The notes under the pieces were generated by a model, which saw only the letters and a program-made list of their open reading frames with translations, ran no database searches and was not told where the DNA came from. DNA of 64,000 nucleotides. It comes from Homalodisca vitripennis (Eukaryota > Arthropoda > Insecta > Hemiptera > Cicadellidae). Made by a program: the position numbers and the translations under genes. The stretch covers positions 25,427,501 to 25,491,500 of the forward strand of contig NC_060209.1 in the NCBI RefSeq assembly GCF_021130785.1, given 5' to 3'. Shown here in pieces: positions 1 to 11,110 of this stretch; positions within the stretch are counted from its first letter, which is position 1; the number at the start of each line of letters is the position of its first letter.

Positions 1-631
1 ATAGGGAAGATTGAGTTCGATGATGATGCACGTCTCTCTATGGAATGTCCGCCATTCGATCTACAGAGAACCTTGTTACAAGGCTGTTACTCTACACGTT
101 TGGCGTACTCTACACGTTTGGCGTATCCTACTTTTAATACATTTAGGAGACGAGTTGGAAGGACTCAAATCTCAATTTACACTCTACTTATCCAAATATT
201 ATGTATATAATATATTTTATTTCCTAAATTGTTAGTGAAATCATCACATTTAATGGATTCTTAAGAATTATAGTTAGATTATTCTTCACTATTCTCACGT
301 AATATTCACATACAGATTGCAACATAAGTAGTTTTGATACGTAGGAAGGAAAGAGAAGTCTGCTTAGCCCATAGGCAATTCGTAACATTTAATATTTTTT
401 ATACCTTCTGATTGTTTATACTCTTAAATTAATGCGTCGAACTTACTAAATTGCGATACTTACTTCGTTATATAAAAAAGGACCAAATTTTACATTTTAC
501 ATTTATGCCTTGCTTACAGATTTTGTTTTATTGTTAAGGCTCAGTACAATTAGATCATTATAGATAATGTTACACAATTTGATATCTCAGTATTTGAAAT
601 ATTTTTTAATAATAACCATGTAACCTAGAAT
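1..631. other. AT-rich stretch, nothing recognised
   Basis: No coding frame, RNA or repeat could be supported here. The open frame at 11-235 starts on a non-ATG codon and contains a duplicated 17-base stretch near 93-125, so I treat it as chance. The remainder is AT-rich single-copy-looking DNA. Confidence 0.5.
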
Positions 632-830
632 GTAGACAGTATAAAGACATTGAGATACAAACAGTATTCAGTGACAAGGTTGAGACGAGCGGCTGCAGCA
701 GCCGGTGTCAGCCCCACATGTGCCAAACTTTGCCAATTTCGCCCAACAGTTCTCACCATTTCCCTCAAGCCCCTACTAAATAAAAAGTCTATAGCAAACC
801 CACCTCAGGAACTTCGTTATTACTTTCTAA
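632..830 (+). repeat. Dispersed repeat family R1, copy A
   Basis: This segment matches 19132-19320 in the same orientation. The match is close over 650-760: about 100 bases around the GC-rich core with its run of GCAGCAG codons differ at three positions. It then decays toward the 3' side. The core is open in at least one frame on each strand, in both copies: the plus frame carries an Ala5 run followed by GVSPTCAKLC, and the minus frame carries NWQSLAHVGLTP. I do not recognise either product. The local GC content is well above the flanks, which suggests a fragment of a mobile element or of a dispersed gene-derived sequence. Strand is assigned only so that the two copies agree. Confidence 0.7.
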
Positions 831-889
831 AGCAAACACCCCACTTACCAGTATTTTTGGAAGAACCTGGTTTAGTTTTTAAGTAATAA

Positions 890-3800
890 ATTTGACTTAC
901 GTAACTATAGAAAATAACAAAAATATTTGTTAATTCAATTTAATAATCATACGAGTTTAAATTTAAAATGTACGTATGACAGAATGTTTTTTGAAATCTA
1001 TATTTAATTTGAAAGTTTTGTATTAATTTATTAATTTTAAATCATTCTCCTTTTAGGACGACAAAAATATATGTATTGGTTTTGAATCTCCCACAGTGAT
1101 AGCAAAAATTTTAAAGAACATTATAGTAACTTACCCCTATAAGAGACCCCATGATCCTCACTTTTTGTATTTGCAAGTTTTCTTGACTTCCTCAAGGAAA
1201 TTTGATGTCGAGTTATGATCCTTTCTTCAAAGATTAATATTTTTGGAATTTCTTAATGATATAGTTGTAAAATATATTTAAGATAATTTTTGGTCCACCA
1301 AAACACATTTTAATGTATTCTGACAGTTATAAGACTCCAACAACAGAAGTTTCTTTGAACATATTTGCTTCATTTTTGCATCCATCTTTATATAAATGAT
1401 GATAAAATGTCTCCCTCGATTGCCGATTGCCGAGATTTCATACTATTTTTTGATCTGATCACTCCGCCAGCATCAACAAAACTGTGATATTTAATCTTAA
1501 TCTCTAGTTCCAAATCTTCAAATATTCCTAATTCCTGATAAATTTACCGACATAATATTCAGGTTTCAACTTGTTTTAAGCTAATTTTCTCTGAGCACCG
1601 TAGTTATATTTTGGCGAATACTACGATAAATTTTATTCGTATGGCAATAACCCGATTCAATATATCATCTTTCTACAACAAGGGAGTTACCAATTAAGTT
1701 CCTATTTACTTGTGATACTGCATGTGAAGTCATAATAGTCAGTAATTGCCCAGCATATGTGTCATTGCTCCTTTAAGGACGTAAATATGAGTTTAATGTT
1801 TCTTTGAAGTTATACCAATAACTTATTTGTGCAATTATTGTTTTAGTTTGATACTTTTAGATAAAATGGTGATGTAAATAATTACTTGCCGTTAGAATTG
1901 GTTATTAAGTTAAAAAAATTGTTTCTGTTAATCATAACAGTCTAAAATTTTCTTCGAATTATTCAAGAGTTAAATAAACAGACTGCAACGTTCCGGCTGA
2001 GCTGTAGTAAAGGATTAGTTTGCCTCAGCCAAACACTGACAGTTGAAACCTCTTCTTTTGTTTTAAAAAGAAATCTGCAAGATAAAAGGTAGTCAGACAT
2101 AATAATGAAATAAAGTAATTAATTAATTAAAATCTCTTATATAAAACCTTTTCCTTTTAAGACCTTCGGTTTAGTTTTCAAATAAAAACTCAACACTGTT
2201 AATTTACTATTTCCTTCTTTGGCCAAAATTTAAAGTCTTTTGCCAAAACCATTGGTCAAATTAGTCTTTTTGTTACTTAACCTCTAATTTAACGTATTAA
2301 TTCTGAGATCTTTAGCTGATTTAAACAGGGAAGGATTTAAACAGCCTTAAATCTGTCAGACTGAAATTCTATTTGATCAAGCCGTGTTATCGTAAGTACT
2401 AAAACTCATAACTCTTCAACTGATCAAAGCCCCAACACTACTGGTAAGGCAGTAAATACATTAATACAGGTGACATAATTGTATTAGTCGTGGTTATTGG
2501 AGTTTTGTGCGGTAACTGTATTGACGCCAGGCATTAGCCTTTCAGGTCCAATAACGGCGAGATGCTGCTTTATCAATACATCATAACGTTACCCTATATA
2601 TCGCTATAAAAATTAGTTAAAGTGAGGTAGAAAATTAGTTAACATCTGATAACTGCAGATGTTAATAAGTAAATTTGAATGTTCTTGGATTGCATGCTGT
2701 ACCGATATCTTAGCAGGTAAAATTATAAAATTGAACTTTTTCCTATTATTTACAATAATGAAATATTTATATTCACAACTTTTATTTTTATTTAAAGACT
2801 TTTATTCATAAAAAATCTTAATTAGTATAATACCACATCATATAATCACTGCTTATGGGGTTTTTGTGGGAATGGTGCAACATTTCTTGCAAAAATTCAT
2901 GCCCAGAATGACTATGCGTCAGAAAACTACGAAGGCCAAAAATAGGTAATTTGTCTTACAGTTATAATTTTCATGAATATTCCTTCTCCAAACAAATTAA
3001 GTATAGTTTGTGTAGTATTCCACTAATACAGGGGATTTTCTATACTCTGATTCCCCCCAGAGGCTCATATTTTGTAAGAATACGTAGATAACAGGAGTTA
3101 CATAAGCTGCGTATGTCATTACTTCTCCTTACTTTTGACATACTCTTTCCATTTAGTCTTATTTTGTTTCATTTCCATTTCCAAGTGAAATCCCACACCT
3201 TTGTCCTTTACTAGCCAATCTTGGATAAACTTTAGTATTTCCAACACTGGAAACTCCAGTGGTGTCCTCACTTCCTTCTTTTCCATTCCTCTCTCTACTG
3301 TCTCTTTTTGACATTTCTTTACCCTCCTCTACTTACCCTTTTCCCTATCTACTTCCCAAGAGAAGTTGCCTAAAGTTTGATAGGCAATGTCGAAGATGGC
3401 CTTGGGAGTATCCAAAGTCCGGTGGAAGCCTCGTATCTCTCCTGGTCGTTGACTGTGTCAATTCGTTTTGCCGATGGGTCGCTCGATCGGAGTTCAAGAG
3501 CCACTTCGGTCCTTGATCAGGTAGTGCGAGGTCGTCAGAAGGACAAGATGTTAAACGTCAGATGGACCGAAATCGGATGGACATGACTTTAAGAAGACCG
3601 TATCGAATCCATAAGGGGATTGTAACCAATATTTGGATTGTTGGAAAATACTATTCAACTTTGGTTAAACTTACAAGGTTGAAATTTGTTGTGGGTTTTT
3701 TAATATTATAAATATCTCACAGGAAACAAGATACATTAATACTGAATAATAAGGATTTAATGTTTACTACTTTAATTCATAATAATTTAATTGTATTTTA

Positions 3801-4540
3801 GATATACAAATGTCATGTGGTAATAAAAGTGATTTGGTAAATATATCACTTTTTACTTAATTTATAATATAGTATATTATTACAAGCAGGCATTTAATGT
3901 TATTAAATTTCGTTATAAATCACTAACATAATTCAACTTCACAATAAAAACTGTATTTTCTTTATTTTCGATTCAATATTGTAATGAGTCAGAGAATCAA
4001 AGTGACATACAGAGGTACAACGTAGTAGCGTAAACAACAAAAATCAACATCATCAACCGTTAGTTTCGTGTATCTTGTACAGTGTACAAGCATCCCCACG
4101 AGACATAATAAATATAAATCAAGTTCAACTATTTACATTTGTTCCCGATTCAATAACAATTACATTTAAAAGTTCAATTTTTATTCTTATAAATAATCCG
4201 TATTTAAATATTGCACAATATGTTATTTTAATTGCAGGTTTTGTTGTTAATGATATAGTTTATTGAACATTTCATTTATGGTTAGGCTCATAAATAATGT
4301 ATATTTGTTACTCATATTATATGAAATACACCTATTGCTGCTTATGATTCATATTAATGTCATTACGTGACAACGTTTTTGAAATAAAAACATCTTAATT
4401 CTTCCTTTACTTTAAACAAATATGGTTTTGTGAATGGTCTAATCCGGTGCATTTTGTTATTATGATAAAACACAGAAGGGACTAGGTTTTAGATCTTAGA
4501 TGAAGGAAGGTTGGTTCATTCTTTTACGCTTACCATTATC
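890..4540. other. Long AT-rich stretch, mostly featureless
   Basis: No gene is recognised. Three details: a 9-base inverted repeat (GTTATTGGA near 2494, TCCAATAAC near 2548) lies in a slightly GC-richer patch; a pyrimidine-rich run with many CCT/TCT steps spans 3258-3360; and a roughly 50% GC patch follows at 3370-3600, with two overlapping open frames and no domain I recognise. That patch could be an old repeat or a non-coding exon. Confidence 0.45.
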
Positions 4541-4546
4541 AGACGA

Positions 4547-4592
4547 GTTGTAGTGGTTCGGATGCAACCACTACAAGCGGTTGTAGTGGTGG
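4547..4592. repeat. Perfect 11-bp hairpin with a third repeat arm
   Basis: TTGTAGTGGTT at 4548-4558 is the exact reverse complement of AACCACTACAA at 4566-4576, with a 7-base loop. A third arm, TTGTAGTGGT, follows at 4581-4590 in the first orientation, so either arm could pair with the middle one. It lies about 100 bases upstream of the 5S-derived SINE. No function is inferred. Confidence 0.6.
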
Positions 4593-4688
4593 GGATACAA
4601 CGCACAGTACTGACTTGTTGAGTTGGGAGCCATTAATATTTTATTCTGATATCATTAAACAATCTGCATATATTAAGTCATTGTTTTT

Positions 4689-4945
4689 CCGGTAACGCAG
4701 TGTTTCGGATACAGCATTTATCGCAATATAACCTAGTCAAGCAACGTCGAGCGTGGCTGCTACTTGGATGGGTGTCCGCTGGGCGATCCTGTCCTTGCAA
4801 GCAGCCCGCCTGCCTGCTTGTCATTGGTGGTGGTTGTCATAAGTCATAAAGATGACTTCCGATCTTTAAGTCATTGATCTCCAGGTAAAGTTTCAGAGGG
4901 AACTGTTTAGCCTTAACTTGACCTGGGGAAATAAAACATTCTTTA
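4689..4945 (+). mobile_element. 5S-rRNA-derived SINE, copy 1
   Basis: The segment aligns along its length with 62716-62955. Within it, 4738-4791 resembles the internal promoter region of eukaryotic 5S rRNA: AAGCAACGTCGAGCG matches the A-box region and TGGATGGGTG..CCGCTGGG matches the C-box region. Both copies continue past the 5S-like part with a shared unrelated body (GTCCTTGCAAGC, then CATTGGTGGTGGTT) and end in a T/A-rich tail around ATTCTTTA. SINEs whose head derives from 5S rRNA are an established class (SINE3 type), transcribed by RNA polymerase III and mobilised by a partner LINE. Copy 1 has drifted from copy 2, for example GTGTCC where copy 2 has GTGACC, so it is probably a dead copy. 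Confidence 0.75.
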
Positions 4946-4949
4946 TCCT

Positions 4950-7365
4950 TTCTCATATTTTTAAATGGATATAATTGCAAGATTTATTTTGTAAAATTAT
5001 AATATACAAAAAATTTTATTTATTTGACAGTATTCCATGTATAAAGCCAATGCCATAAGAAAATGTGACTGACTCTCTTGGTGCTATGCTATTATTTAGA
5101 AAATATAATATAGAAATAATAACGTTTTGTTCATAAAAAATATCGCAAATATACTAATTTAAAATAGATTAAATTGTACTCTGAGTACACTAACTACTAA
5201 CAGAATACTAACTTTTGTCGATATTAAACTATTTAGATCCAATATTGAATTTTTATTATTTCTACTTATTAGTTCTAATAAGGCTTGAAATGTGAATACT
5301 TTCACATGTAGATATGAATTGAATATCAATAATATAAGAATGTGTGGATTTGGTGGTATTATCATTAAAGGTGATTATAATTAATTAATTCATAATGTAG
5401 AATACAGCTCTTTTTGCGGTTCACATCCCTAGAATGTTACCTAAAAGTAAAATAATCACGATTTGTAATAATTTCATATTACAATTACAGTTAAAATGTT
5501 ACATATGTGATATTTTATTAATTGCTTGATTAATTGAAGTTTACAACTAATTATTTTGTATAATCTAGCTTGATATTGGTTAAGCTTGTCTTTCAACGTT
5601 ACTATGATCTTTTATAAGGTATGAGACAGAGGTATGCAACTAAGAAAAAATGCTATAAACAGTAACTGAACCCTGGGAAAATTTAGTGACTTTTCTGTCA
5701 TATTTATGATTATGAAATAAGGAATAAATTATTCTAATGTTCATGTAAAAATTTGCTATAAATAGTTTTATAATGAAAATTAATGAATTCCTCCGTTTCG
5801 TTTGTCCTTTTTACAATTGTAGTAGAGGTTTAAAACATGGTTAAAACGTTTCATAGTGCGTAAAAAAATAACTCGTGATAAAAAAAATAACATTATTTAT
5901 AAGAATATATCTCATAATAAAAAAGTAGTCGCTAAATATGTTACTAAGCGATGGTCTTGAAACAGCTACAGAATGTTTTATAAATGCAAATGAATCACTA
6001 AATGAGTTACTAAGCACTAATCTAGAAAATGGTAACTACCATCTTAAAATTATAACAATAGTTCATTATAAATGTGTTGCTAGGTGCTAATCTATAAAAT
6101 TACAGATTTTGCTAATTCTTTTGGTAAAATATTATTTGATATGAGAAAATTAAAGAAAATGGTAATATTTATGTTTCAAATCTAAATGATTTTATACGAA
6201 ACGTTTGTAAATACTTTCAGTGAAAATTGCTTAAAGAGGTTGAAGCGTTTTGTTCACATCCGTAGTAATGCAAATAGCAAAGACAAAGTTAATATATTTT
6301 ACTGCAAAATTGTGCCAGTGACGAGTTTAATACGCCATTCTCATTGTAAATACTATTTAAACACTGAAATTAAACCTACACTAAAGAAGAATGCTGTGAA
6401 TATTTTCACGTAAGGTACCCAAACTGGTAGGCTATCTTGACATTGCAGTGTAAACTCAATTGTGGCATCGTTAATTTAAATGGGCAAATTAGGATTTACA
6501 GTCCTGCATTTTTAAATTTGGACAATAAGGCAAACTAAACTATGGCACTGTAAGTGAATGTAAACGACAAAATCGGCACCTTTTAATCGAAGTATGCTAC
6601 TCAATCCTACGTATGTAGGATATGTATCACACGGGTTGGAGGTAAACTCTTTTTGACCGAAATATGTTTTCTGTGTATTTGTATTTTCTTGATTAGTGTA
6701 ACAAGTGAGACTCAGCAGTAACTTTGGAAATATAATAAATTTAAACCAGATGTGCTCCAACACGTTCAAAGCATGATATAAAGTCAGGTAAAGCACTTGG
6801 CATTTTAAACCATGAACACTTATAATATATACCTTATATTTGAACACTTTTATAGGACTCAATCATAATACTTCATAAGTGTTTTTAATAAGCAATATAA
6901 ACCTTTTATTCTGAAACTTGCATGTAAATCCCCGAGTAACAGCTAGTATATCATATACAAATTTATTTATTATATAAACTATATATATAAAATATGTCTT
7001 GAAACGTGAAAATAATCTATGATTCCTACTTCAAAGATAGGTTTATATCGTAGGACCAGGCGAGTTCCTGTAACAAAAAATGTTTAAATCCTTCAGGTGC
7101 TAAACCTTTTTAATTGCCTAGAACTGAACTTGATAGTAAAAGTAAATATATATAATAAAAAAAGTGGAATCTCTGATTAAAATTTGTTTCCACTTAATAT
7201 TTTGTACTTTTTAACAAAAAGTACACATCTAAACGAAATACTAAGTGTAAAGCTATATTTTGTTTTATAAACAATTTATCATATTATTTTTAGTCATAAT
7301 GAATTAATTCTAATACTACTCACCATTTTGTAATAGTCATTCCCTATTGTCTGTAGCTATCATAC
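4950..7365. other. AT-rich stretch, nothing recognised
   Basis: No gene or clear repeat is seen. A minus-strand frame of 116 codons at 6512-6862 is the longest here, but its composition is that of translated AT-rich DNA (I, L, Y, K, F) and no domain is visible. A related-looking phrase, CTAATCTAGAAAATGGTA, occurs near 6020 and in altered form near 21280, hinting at an old dispersed repeat. Confidence 0.5.
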
Positions 7366-7650
7366 TGCTTAGAGCTTTCGCCTCTCAGAAGTGGAGAAAT
7401 CGAACTGAGAAACCTTTCCGAGAAAAGCTCAAGTGACTTCCTTACATATGTAACCAATAAAAAGTCAATATAAAACGAATTTCAAGTTCTCTACAGCAGC
7501 AACTACGAAATGTTAGAGCATTCTATATGTAAAACAGTTTTTGAGCAGACAGTGGAATGTTTGACCAGTTGAGATTATTCTGTCCTCTTGCGAGGAAAAG
7601 CAATAAATCATTTTGTTTCTCCTTATCTTACACAATGTTACTTCAAACGC
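7366..7650 (+). repeat. Dispersed repeat family R2, copy A
   Basis: Two blocks recur nearby. The first, around TCTCAGAAGTGGAGAAATC at 7394-7412, is similar to 7900-7960. The second starts with GAGCAGACAGTGG at 7543 and contains TTCTGTCCT and GCAATAAATC; it recurs at 8221 and at 25060. The order of blocks is the same at 7.4 and 7.9-8.3 kb, so the pair looks like two copies of one element side by side. The class is not recognised. Confidence 0.5.
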
Positions 7651-7884
7651 AGATGTAGATATGTTCTATATTACTTAAAGCTTTATTACTTTGTCAACGT
7701 TAGTTTATCTCTATAAAGCAGTATTCGAAGTTAGGGACATGTATATACTTGTAATAACATTTATGGTACTATTTATGCTATACTATAACAGTATAGAATA
7801 ACAGCAACAAAGAAATGATTCTAATTTATTTATAGTTATTAATAGTTTTATTTCTTCTCCTCCATAATAATGCAGCTGTTAATA

Positions 7885-8411
7885 TTTTGCTTTTATTTTC
7901 TCAGATTGATAGAAATCAAATTGAGAATGCTTCCGAATAGAAAAGAGACTTGCCAATTTTCCTAAATAATACAAAGTCAGTTCAAAGCAAACCTTACGTG
8001 CAGAAAACAAAATATAAAATACGGGTCTACGCACAGGTCACTATATAATAATTTATTATAAGAAACGGGTTCATTTATTTCTATTTGTTCCTTTATATAA
8101 TAACAATTATAATGTGTGTCTTTTCTGTTCTGTATATATATATATATATATATATTGTAAATTCTTGTAGGAAATAAACTAATTCATTCATTGAAGCGGT
8201 TTATTTGTTGCACATTCTTCCGAGCAGACAGTGGGATGTTCCAACATTTGATGTAATTCTGTCCTAATTCTAGGCGAAACACTCATAAATTATGTCTATC
8301 TTTATAATACTTATATGAAATGAGAAGTTACTTCATATAAACATAAGCAAACATGATTTTCTATATCTTTTCGCATCTGTGCAATAAAAAAAAAAAAAAA
8401 AAAAAAAAAAA
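7885..8411 (+). repeat. Repeat family R2, copy B, ending in poly(A)
   Basis: The block starting GAGCAGACAGTGGGATG at 8223 repeats that at 7543 and 25060. About 90 bases after the conserved part, the stretch ends in a run of 26 A at 8386-8411, directly after GCAAT. An A-run at the end of a dispersed repeat is the usual mark of retroposition, but the other two copies lack one, so it may be incidental. A TA tract lies inside at 8133-8155. Confidence 0.4.
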
Positions 8412-8419
8412 CAGAATCC

Positions 8420-9140
8420 AATGTAGAGCATATGGATTCGTTCTGTATATTTCCAAACATTTACGTCATTTCTTAATCTGATCAATAATAGATCATAGTA
8501 CCTAATAAGATTTTGTTTCAGGACACAATAATAAAACTATCAAGTAACAATTTACTCCTCAATCAAGTTTGCTTCGGTTTTAAAATTAAACCCTACAGGA
8601 TAAAGTTGTTATTGTGAAAAACACTGGACTCGGTAGAAATATTAATTCGCAACATTATAGAAAAAACACATATATATGTGTGTGTGTATGCGCGCGCGCG
8701 CGTGTGTGTGTGCTATATTTGTGTATTTATTAATATATATGATTTCTTATATTTTATATAAATTGTTATTATTTAAAGTAAAACCATTAATTTAGACTAA
8801 ACAATGTTTTAGTGTTTATTGAGTGTAATAAGAATAAATTATGAAAATGGTATAAACCACATTCCTAGGTAGGCAGTTTTAAACCTGCTAATTTTTGCTA
8901 AATCTTGATCCATTTTAAAAACACAACGCTTCTGTAATATTGTATCCCAAATGACGTCTCAACATCGATAGATCTTCAAGAACTTTCTCGCAAGGAAAAC
9001 TTATAGAAATAGAATACTTAGCATCGAAAAAGAGACAGTTCGTACTAATTTTGTAACTATTAATTTGTAATAATTTTCTCTTAAAATATTAGGTACACAA
9101 CGGATACATTAAGGCAATATTTTCAGTAAAAAGAAAACAA
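8420..9140. other. AT-rich stretch with an alternating pur/pyr tract
   Basis: Bases 8666-8713 alternate strictly between purine and pyrimidine: ACAC, then TA, TG, a CG run, then TG. Such tracts are the classic Z-DNA-prone sequence. Nothing else is recognised. Confidence 0.6.
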
Positions 9141-9262
9141 TCGTGATCTGCTATTGGTAGTTTTGAGTGCCGAACACCAAACCAATCGATCTCTCGCTAT
9201 TTGATCCCTTTGACTACCGATGTTTATCCGCCCACCGAATCCCAAATAGAATCAGTCTCGCC

Positions 9263-9320
9263 ATGAACAAACATCTGTCTGAGTTAGTATCACTCGGCGT
9301 TAGCGGTGCTGTGACGACAT
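9263..9320 (+). CDS. Candidate first coding exon, product unknown
   Basis: An ATG in a reasonable start context (CGCCATGAA) opens a frame reading MNKHLSELVSLGVSGAVTT. It is followed at 9321 by GTAAGA, a good splice donor. The 58-base piece lies in a 200-base patch (9140-9330) richer in C and G than its surroundings, as first exons and their promoters often are. A downstream exon was not found, and the frame stays open past the donor to 9391, so an unspliced small frame is also possible. The product is not recognised. Confidence is low because ATG plus GTAAGA arises by chance in this much DNA. Confidence 0.22.
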
Positions 9321-9442
9321 GTAAGATTGTAACTATAATAATCATTACTGCGTACAATTTTCTTGCCTTCTTGACTAAAATTATGAAATAGTGCACTGGA
9401 AATTTAATTTTCCAGTCGTAATTTTTATACAATAGTAATTGT

Positions 9443-9770
9443 TTATTTATTTATTTATTCACGGTAAACCCATTACATACAAAGATTGCACAAATTGGTA
9501 GAAAAAGCTGAACAGAATATAATAATAAAGAATTTAAAAATAATGGTACTTATCATATTAACGGCTGGGGCGGAAAAATACGAGTTTTGCGTTATAAACT
9601 TATTGGAATCGTCATATAGAAAAAAAGTATAAGGTTGATGGGGTGGAAATGAGAAATAACGAAGTTCTAGAAAATGAAATAACTTTTGAGTAATATCTCC
9701 ATGTTCTACATCCACGTCTAGCGTCACGTGACCTTTTGTGGCCAATGATTGAACCTCGTGATGACATCAT
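9443..9770 (-). mobile_element. 3' end of a minus-strand non-LTR-type element
   Basis: On the minus strand the segment runs through ATGGGTTTACCGTG and ends in AATAAATAAATAAATAAA (plus strand 9443-9465). A short A-rich tandem tail of this kind is typical of CR1/jockey-like LINEs. Upstream on the minus strand (9745-9500) is a frame with the phrase HVTLDVDVEHGDITQKLF, which I cannot assign. The 5' limit is uncertain: the sequence between here and the zinc-ribbon exon at 9994 could be intron or element. Confidence 0.4.
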
Positions 9771-9993
9771 CGGTTGCGCCGCCATCCTTCGGTGCTGCCA
9801 AAGCCCGCGCTGATGTCAATAAAAGAAAAACATCCCTCGAGATAGTACCTATCAGTAAAATATAAAATTCTAGAGGGGCTGATCAAAAATATAAATTGAA
9901 ATGTAATGCAAAGGCAATTATGTAAAGTTAAAAAACTAAATAAATCATGAAAAAACTCAAATATATAGATGGATATTAACAGAGAATACTTAC

Positions 9994-10254
9994 CATTAGT
10001 GTGTTGGCGGATATAGCTAAACAGCAGCAACAAAAAAGTGGTCTATCACAACGAAACGACAAAGTCTCCCGGTTTAAAAACACCACTCGACCGCACGACG
10101 AACAAATACACTCATTTTTTAAAACTCCATGTTCAATTAAAAAAGAGATAATTTCGTTTCGGTTAAAACGTAAACTCTTTACGTGCCCTACGAAACACTC
10201 CGACACACACAATTCACTAGGGTTGGTTGAACTAGTGGATGGTTGATTCATCAT
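9994..10254 (-). CDS. Merlin/ISXO2-like zinc-ribbon exon (transposase-derived)
   Basis: The minus-strand frame starts at an ATG pair (10254/10251). It encodes a Ser/Thr/Asn-rich start, then EIISFLIEHGVLKNE followed by CICSSCGRVVFLNRETLSFRC. A helix ending in FLIEHGV, then a CxxC pair, a short basic/aromatic stretch and a terminal RC, is the layout of the N-terminal zinc ribbon of Merlin (IS1016/IS1595-related, ISXO2-like) transposases and their host-derived relatives. Just past the frame is GTAAGT on the minus strand (9993-9988), a strong splice donor, giving an 87-codon exon. The last 20 residues (PLFCCCC...) do not look like the family, so the true donor or frame may lie earlier. The catalytic DDE part is not in this window. 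It may be an exon of a domesticated gene or of a decayed transposon. Confidence 0.5.
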
Positions 10255-10600
10255 TGTAAACGCGCTCACTCAATCCGACCTACTGAACACGATATCTTGT
10301 GTAGAACTGACCCATGCCCCGGAGAACTCAGATAACAGGTACGTTATCAGGCTGCTATCAGTCCCGGCCGCAGATAATATTCAAGTAAACAGATTATCCA
10401 GACACAGCACACAAACTGAACATTAAAACATTAGGAACTTAACCACTTATCAATATACCCCCTAAAATCATGTTATTTGTCATTTGCACCCCATAGTACT
10501 ATATATATTTTTTGTTCAGGAGGGTGAGCAGAATACGTTGGTAACGTCAAATTCGTGATTTCCCGCCCCGGCGTTTAATCTTACTGGTACGTATAATTTG
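10255..10600 (-). promoter_or_regulatory. GC-richer upstream flank of the zinc-ribbon exon
   Basis: Upstream of the minus-strand ATG the GC content rises. The patch contains a palindrome of two GATA-type sites (GATAACAGGTACGTTATC at 10329-10346) and a CCGCCCCGGCG cluster at 10563-10573 preceded by TTTCC. No TATA box is placed correctly for the minus strand. A promoter or 5' leader for the exon is inferred from position and composition only. Confidence 0.25.
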
Positions 10601-10714
10601 ATAACAAGAACATAACAGTTGAAAAATGAAGCAATAGCATAACAATATAAAAAATAGATATCTATAATAATGCACTATTTTTTACGAAATAAATTAATAA
10701 ATAACAGCATACTA

Positions 10715-11110
10715 TGTTGCGAAAATGCGTTAAGGAGGGTAACGCTGTTCTAGGATGGCCAAGGAAGTTCTTTTAAAGGAGGCGATGCCATCATGAAAGA
10801 AGTCCCCAGTACCAAGATCCCAAGTTCTGAATTCGGTTAATCATGGAGTTTATCTCGTAGTTAGTAGCATGATGTAGACGTCCAAACAGGTCCCTTGATC
10901 CAGTGTTAGACGGTACACGAAGATTGATCGAACCAAGGATTTTCGGACAGTTGACCGACCCGTTCAAAATTTGATATAGGAAGGGAGCATCCTGAGCCAT
11001 ACATATTAATTGGCCATATTAATCATTTTTGGATTGGGAGAGGTTGCCAAGCCGGTGAGAAGACGATACAAAACTGTCCATTCGGCTTTTCCTGCAAATA
11101 TTGTACCAGG
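10715..11110 (-). pseudogene. Non-LTR retrotransposon ORF2, C-terminal remnant
   Basis: The minus-strand frame 11000-10791 reads PFLYQILNGSVNCPKILGSI and then NLRVPSNTGSRDLFGRLHHATNYEINS. An LLYKLLNG..DCP.LL..I.F.VP motif followed by RS..LF......TNY..NS is the signature of the C-terminal tail downstream of the reverse transcriptase in jockey/CR1-like insect LINEs. The frame meets a stop after GLLS. The expected tail, with a phrase like FFHDGIASFKRT, continues in another frame, so the copy is frameshifted. No RT catalytic motif is present. Confidence 0.6.

Noticed and set aside
6512..6862. 116-codon minus-strand frame
   Set aside because: AT-driven composition, no motif, no splice or promoter context, and no support from a second copy.
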